A DNA stretch of 8,139 bases from assembly GCA_002438345.1 (NCBI GenBank), contig DJUJ01000089.1, positions 5,555 to 13,693 on the forward strand, read 5' to 3'. Below are positions 5,543 through 8,139 of the stretch, in pieces (position 1 is the stretch's first letter; the number at the start of each line of letters is the position of its first letter). Made by a program: the position numbers and the translations under genes. The DNA is from Paenibacillus sp. UBA6285. GTDB lineage: Bacteria > Bacillota > Bacilli > Paenibacillales > Paenibacillaceae. The notes beneath the pieces are model-generated. The model saw only the letters and a program-made list of their open reading frames with translations. It was not told the DNA's origin and searched no databases.

Positions 5543-6568
5543 ATGTCTCCCACAATCAAAGATATCGCCAAAGCGGCGGGCGTATCCATTACAACCGTAT
5601 CACGCGCGCTGAACGGCTACCCCGACGTCAATGAAAAAACAAGAAGCCGGATCAAGAAGCTGGCCGAAAAAATGTCCTACCATCCGAATTCGCAGGCACA
5701 AAGTCTGGTACTGAAAAAAACGAATACGATCGGCGTCATCATATCGGAGCTTACGCGCGACAGCGTCAAAGCCGCTTTTTCGTTCGAGGTGCTGTGCGGC
5801 ATTAGCGACCGGACCAGCGAACTGAATTACGATATCATTTTGTTCAGTACCAACCCTAACAAACAAATGAATAAAACCTATTCGGACCTTTGTCGGGAGC
5901 GCAATGTTGACGGCGTCATCCTGAAGGGTTTAAAGACAACCGATCCCTATTTAAGAGAGGTCATCGATCAATCATCGTTCCCCTCCGTGTTAATAGACAT
6001 CCCTGTCGCTGGCGAGGGGGTCGGACACGTCACGACCGATAATGTAAGCGGAGTCAGGGATGCTGTCCGGTATTTGATCCAGCTGGGACACCGTAACATT
6101 GCTTTCATCAATGGTTATAAAGAAGCGGCTATCTGCGCTGATCGCTTGTCAGGCTACATGCTGGGTTTGCAGGAGGCTGACATCGCCTACGATGTCAGCA
6201 GAGTTGAAGACGGCCGCTTTTCGGAAGAGGGCGGGGCGGATGCCATTAGCAAAATCCTGTCGCGCCACCCCGAAACAACAGCCGTCGTTTGCTCTAGCGA
6301 TATCATGGCGCTGGGTGTGATGAAAGAATTGGAGCAGATGGGCAGGGTAATACCTGATTCCATTTCGGTGATCGGCTTTGACGACATCTCAATAGCCTCC
6401 TACACCACGCCCAAACTGACCACTGTACGCCAGGAGAAATACGAGATGGGCTATCAAGCGGCGCAAATGCTCATCGACATGATAGAAGGGCGCAATGTTA
6501 AGCATAAAATCGTGCTTGACAACCAGCTCATTATCCGTGAAAGCGCGGATCGTTTGCAAAAAGGCTAA
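5543..6568 (+). CDS. LacI/GalR-family transcriptional regulator
   Basis: This is a sugar-responsive DNA-binding repressor of 341 residues, the usual family length. The N-terminal helix-turn-helix TIKDIAKAAGVSITTVSRAL (4-23) and the NGYPDVNEKTRSRI segment are canonical. A hinge region follows (YHPNSQAQSLVLKKT, about 48-62), and then the periplasmic-binding-protein-like effector domain from TIGVIISELTRDS on. Its late landmarks are SSDIMALGVMKELEQMG, ISVIGFDDISIASYTTPKLT and a final helix before IIRESADR. GAGG upstream of ATG 5543 is the ribosome binding site. Divergence from the deacetylase, the following sugar-binding protein and two matching palindromes point to control of this locus and of itself. 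The effector is probably the imported sugar or a breakdown product; its identity cannot be read from the sequence. Confidence 0.95.
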   Translation: MSPTIKDIAKAAGVSITTVSRALNGYPDVNEKTRSRIKKLAEKMSYHPNSQAQSLVLKKTNTIGVIISELTRDSVKAAFSFEVLCGISDRTSELNYDIILFSTNPNKQMNKTYSDLCRERNVDGVILKGLKTTDPYLREVIDQSSFPSVLIDIPVAGEGVGHVTTDNVSGVRDAVRYLIQLGHRNIAFINGYKEAAICADRLSGYMLGLQEADIAYDVSRVEDGRFSEEGGADAISKILSRHPETTAVVCSSDIMALGVMKELEQMGRVIPDSISVIGFDDISIASYTTPKLTTVRQEKYEMGYQAAQMLIDMIEGRNVKHKIVLDNQLIIRESADRLQKG

Positions 6569-6589
6569 CGACCTTTTTGCAGCCTTTTT
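6555..6589 (+). terminator. Rho-independent terminator overlapping the end of the LacI-family gene
   Basis: TGCAAAAAGG (6555-6564) pairs perfectly with CCTTTTTGCA (6572-6581), with a 7-base loop, followed by GCCTTTTT. The stop codon is in the loop. The T-run ends exactly where operator O2 begins, so regulator transcripts probably stop before the binding-protein gene. Confidence 0.85.
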
Positions 6590-6603
6590 CCGAAACGTTT
6601 CGG
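6590..6603. promoter_or_regulatory. LacI-type operator O2 (upstream of the importer)
   Basis: CCGAAACGTTTCGG is a perfect 14-bp palindrome, extended by TTTT/AAAA to a 22-bp perfect one at 6586-6607. It has the same layout as O1 with A-T replaced by G-C at the third base of each arm. It lies 84 bases before the binding-protein start. No convincing -35/-10 pair is visible between it and the gene. Confidence 0.8.
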
Positions 6604-6626
6604 AAAACTCCGTCAGACACCGTTTT

Positions 6627-6649
6627 AAGGATTTCCTTCGGAAATCTTT
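6627..6649 (+). other. Leader hairpin of the binding-protein mRNA
   Basis: AAGGATTTCC and GGAAATCTTT form a 10-bp stem (one G-T pair) with a TTC loop. No U-run follows, so it does not look like a terminator. It may protect the 5' end of the message. Confidence 0.5.
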
Positions 6650-6687
6650 AAATAAAAACTACTGACTAAAAGGGGAGAAATGGGCTT

Positions 6688-8064
6688 ATGAAGAGATTCA
6701 AGATCGTATCGATGCTGTGTTTGACCATGGCACTGGGTTTAACAGGATGCGGGTCCAACAACGAGGGAGGGAACGCATCGGGTACGCCAAACTCGTCGGG
6801 GGAAAGCACCGACAAACCGGCGGAAACCGCTGTACAAGAAAAAGTTGTACTTAAAATTCCGCATTATAAGTCAGGTCAGAACGTAGGGGCAAAATTTTTC
6901 CTGCCGCAAGTAGAGCGCTTCAACACAAAGTATGCCGACAAATATGAAATTCAAATCGAAGAAGTGCCGAACGATGACTATAATGACAAAATCAAGCTTC
7001 TTTGGCAGCAAAAAGAGCTGCCAGCACTCATCGAAAAAGGAGCCAATGAGCTTGTCGAGACTCTGATCGAGAAAGACGAGATTTACGATCTGAAGCCATT
7101 TTTGGATTCGAAGCCGGAATTGAAAGCAACTCTGATCGAGGATTCCGTCGCATTCAATACAAGAAATGGTAAGATTTACACCATGCCGTCTTCCGTAGTT
7201 CGTCCGATCGGCTTGTTCTACAATAAAGAAATGTTTGCAGATGCGGGAATTACGAAACCAATCGCGCAAATGAATTTCGAAGAATTCGATCAGGCGCTCA
7301 AAGCACTTAAGGACAAAGGCATCACACCGCTTTCCCTGATGACAGGGGAAAACGCCTGGACCACGATGCTTCTTGCATCCGCTTTCATGGCTAACGAGCC
7401 AGGAGCTGAAGAAGTGCTGAAGAGCAACCGCGCAGACAAGGAATTCGATTATACGAGCCAGATGTGGGTCAAGGCATTCGGTGAAGTACAAAAATGGCTC
7501 AAGGAATACACGACGGACAATGCGCTCGGCGCCGCTTACGCCGATTCCGCCAACAACTTCCTGAACGAAAAAACGGCGATTATCGCGAACGGGACTTGGA
7601 TGGTCGGCGACTTCTCGGATACGACGAAAGCGCCGGAAGGCTTTGACAAGAAGGTCGGCGTTTCTCTGTATCCCGGCGGCATTGGGCTGGCCACGACAGC
7701 CGAGTACTCTTGGTGGATTCCGAAAGGGCTGAAGCAGGAGGAGACGGAAGCGGCGCTTGCGTTCATCGAATTCATCCGTTCTCCTGAGGAAATCGAAGCA
7801 TATATGGTTGCCGAAGGCGGGCAAGCTCCTAATATTCAGACTTCCGCCGAGTTCACTTCCAAGCTGAATCCGATTTTGGCTGAGATGAACCGGTCCGTGA
7901 CCAGTGATCTGAAGATGATCGCTCAATCCATGGCGGATGTGTGGCCGGATCAGATTTCGTCCAAAGAGTTTAGCGGTTATCTACCGCTGCTGGCACAAGA
8001 CAAAATGACGCCGGAGCAATTCGCCGAGCATTTAACGAAGAAAGCGCAACAATTCAAAAAATAA
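6688..8064 (+). CDS. ABC transporter sugar-binding lipoprotein (solute-binding family 1)
   Basis: This is a 458-residue extracellular binding protein that captures a carbohydrate and delivers it to a membrane permease pair. AGGGGAG (6671-6677) lies 10 bases before the ATG. The signal peptide MKRFKIVSMLCLTMALGLTGC has the lipobox LTGC with Cys21, followed by a Gly/Ser/Asn/Thr linker to about residue 48. The two-lobed binding domain begins at VVLKIPHYKSGQNVG. Typical sugar-binding-protein pieces follow: PIGLFYNKEMFADAGI, FDQALKALKDKGITPL, IIANGTWMVGDF (about 297-308), and YSWWIPKGL with ALAFIEFIRSPEEI near 340-370. Aromatic Trp residues in these pieces commonly stack on sugar rings. The gene has its own upstream operator, and an intergenic hairpin separates it from the next gene. 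Oligosaccharide import is likely; the ligand is not identifiable from sequence. Confidence 0.93.
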   Translation: MKRFKIVSMLCLTMALGLTGCGSNNEGGNASGTPNSSGESTDKPAETAVQEKVVLKIPHYKSGQNVGAKFFLPQVERFNTKYADKYEIQIEEVPNDDYNDKIKLLWQQKELPALIEKGANELVETLIEKDEIYDLKPFLDSKPELKATLIEDSVAFNTRNGKIYTMPSSVVRPIGLFYNKEMFADAGITKPIAQMNFEEFDQALKALKDKGITPLSLMTGENAWTTMLLASAFMANEPGAEEVLKSNRADKEFDYTSQMWVKAFGEVQKWLKEYTTDNALGAAYADSANNFLNEKTAIIANGTWMVGDFSDTTKAPEGFDKKVGVSLYPGGIGLATTAEYSWWIPKGLKQEETEAALAFIEFIRSPEEIEAYMVAEGGQAPNIQTSAEFTSKLNPILAEMNRSVTSDLKMIAQSMADVWPDQISSKEFSGYLPLLAQDKMTPEQFAEHLTKKAQQFKK

Positions 8065-8074
8065 GCCGCAACGG

Positions 8075-8106
8075 ATGAGCCCTCCACTCGCAGTGAGAGG
8101 GCTCAT
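8075..8106 (+). other. Intercistronic hairpin after the binding-protein gene
   Basis: ATGAGCCCTC pairs with GAGGGCTCAT, and an inner ACT/AGT adds three pairs after a small bulge. TGCAGAAAAAG follows instead of a U-run. Such hairpins between a binding protein and its permease often stabilise the upstream mRNA or partly attenuate transcription, which would make binding protein exceed permease. Confidence 0.6.
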
Positions 8107-8127
8107 TGCAGAAAAAGAGGTGAAAAA

Positions 8128-8139
8128 ATGAAAATCAAG
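8128..8139 (+). CDS. Start of the next gene, cut by the window edge (probable ABC permease)
   Basis: ATG at 8128 follows AGAGGTG (8116-8122) at good spacing and encodes only MKIK before the window ends. It lies 63 bases after the binding-protein stop. By the usual order of such operons it should be a sugar ABC permease, but nothing of the protein is visible to prove that. Confidence 0.5.

Noticed and set aside
6680..6691. ATG 6680 with a three-codon frame overlapping the binding-protein start
   Set aside because: It is only two bases from the ribosome binding site, too close to be used; ATG 6688 has proper spacing and a signal peptide.
6871..7926. A 351-codon open frame on the minus strand inside the binding-protein gene
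   Set aside because: It is the antisense of a clear lipoprotein gene, has no ribosome binding site or family likeness, and its composition is that of a mirrored coding frame.

Overview
The window looks like a Bacillota chromosome, most likely Paenibacillus or a close relative. The evidence is strong GGAGG-type ribosome binding sites, GTG and TTG starts, sigma-A-like promoter boxes, a CcpA-type cre site, two lipoprotein signal peptides and the character of the proteins. The genus is inferred from protein style, not from a search. I see no rRNA, tRNA, CRISPR array, intact insertion sequence or phage gene.

Left part (1-4630), AT-richer and partly decayed. A VanZ-like membrane protein (87-776, +) is followed by a broken short-chain dehydrogenase (SDR) gene (799-1201, -). 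Next is an intact lipoprotein esterase (1333-2718, +), then a second, shorter SDR remnant (2773-2925, -). The two SDR remnants share an 80-bp segment in the same orientation, about 91% identical by hand count, so they flank the esterase as direct repeats. A compact minus-strand operon follows: an ArsR-family repressor (3506-3871) overlapping an AHSA1/SRPBCC-domain protein (2986-3519), with a readable promoter and a hairpin terminator. Between 3884 and 4627 there is no intact gene, only frame-broken coding-like sequence and a strong 40-nt hairpin.

Right part (4628-8139), GC-richer and intact. This is a sugar-use locus. A ChbG/YdjC-type carbohydrate deacetylase (4628-5407, -) is transcribed away from a LacI-family regulator (5543-6568, +). 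The regulator is followed by an ABC transporter sugar-binding lipoprotein (6688-8064, +) and the first four codons of another gene (8128-), probably a permease. Two perfect LacI-type palindromes, CCAAAACGTTTTGG and CCGAAACGTTTCGG, sit in front of the deacetylase/regulator pair and in front of the binding protein. A full-consensus cre site lies between the two divergent genes.

My reading is that one LacI-type repressor controls itself, the deacetylase and the importer. CcpA adds glucose repression at the divergent promoter region. The presence of a deacetylase suggests an N-acetylated oligosaccharide as substrate, which is inference. I found no clearly new biological system. The points most worth checking are the divergent control region, the SDR repeats around the esterase, and the hairpin in the broken region.
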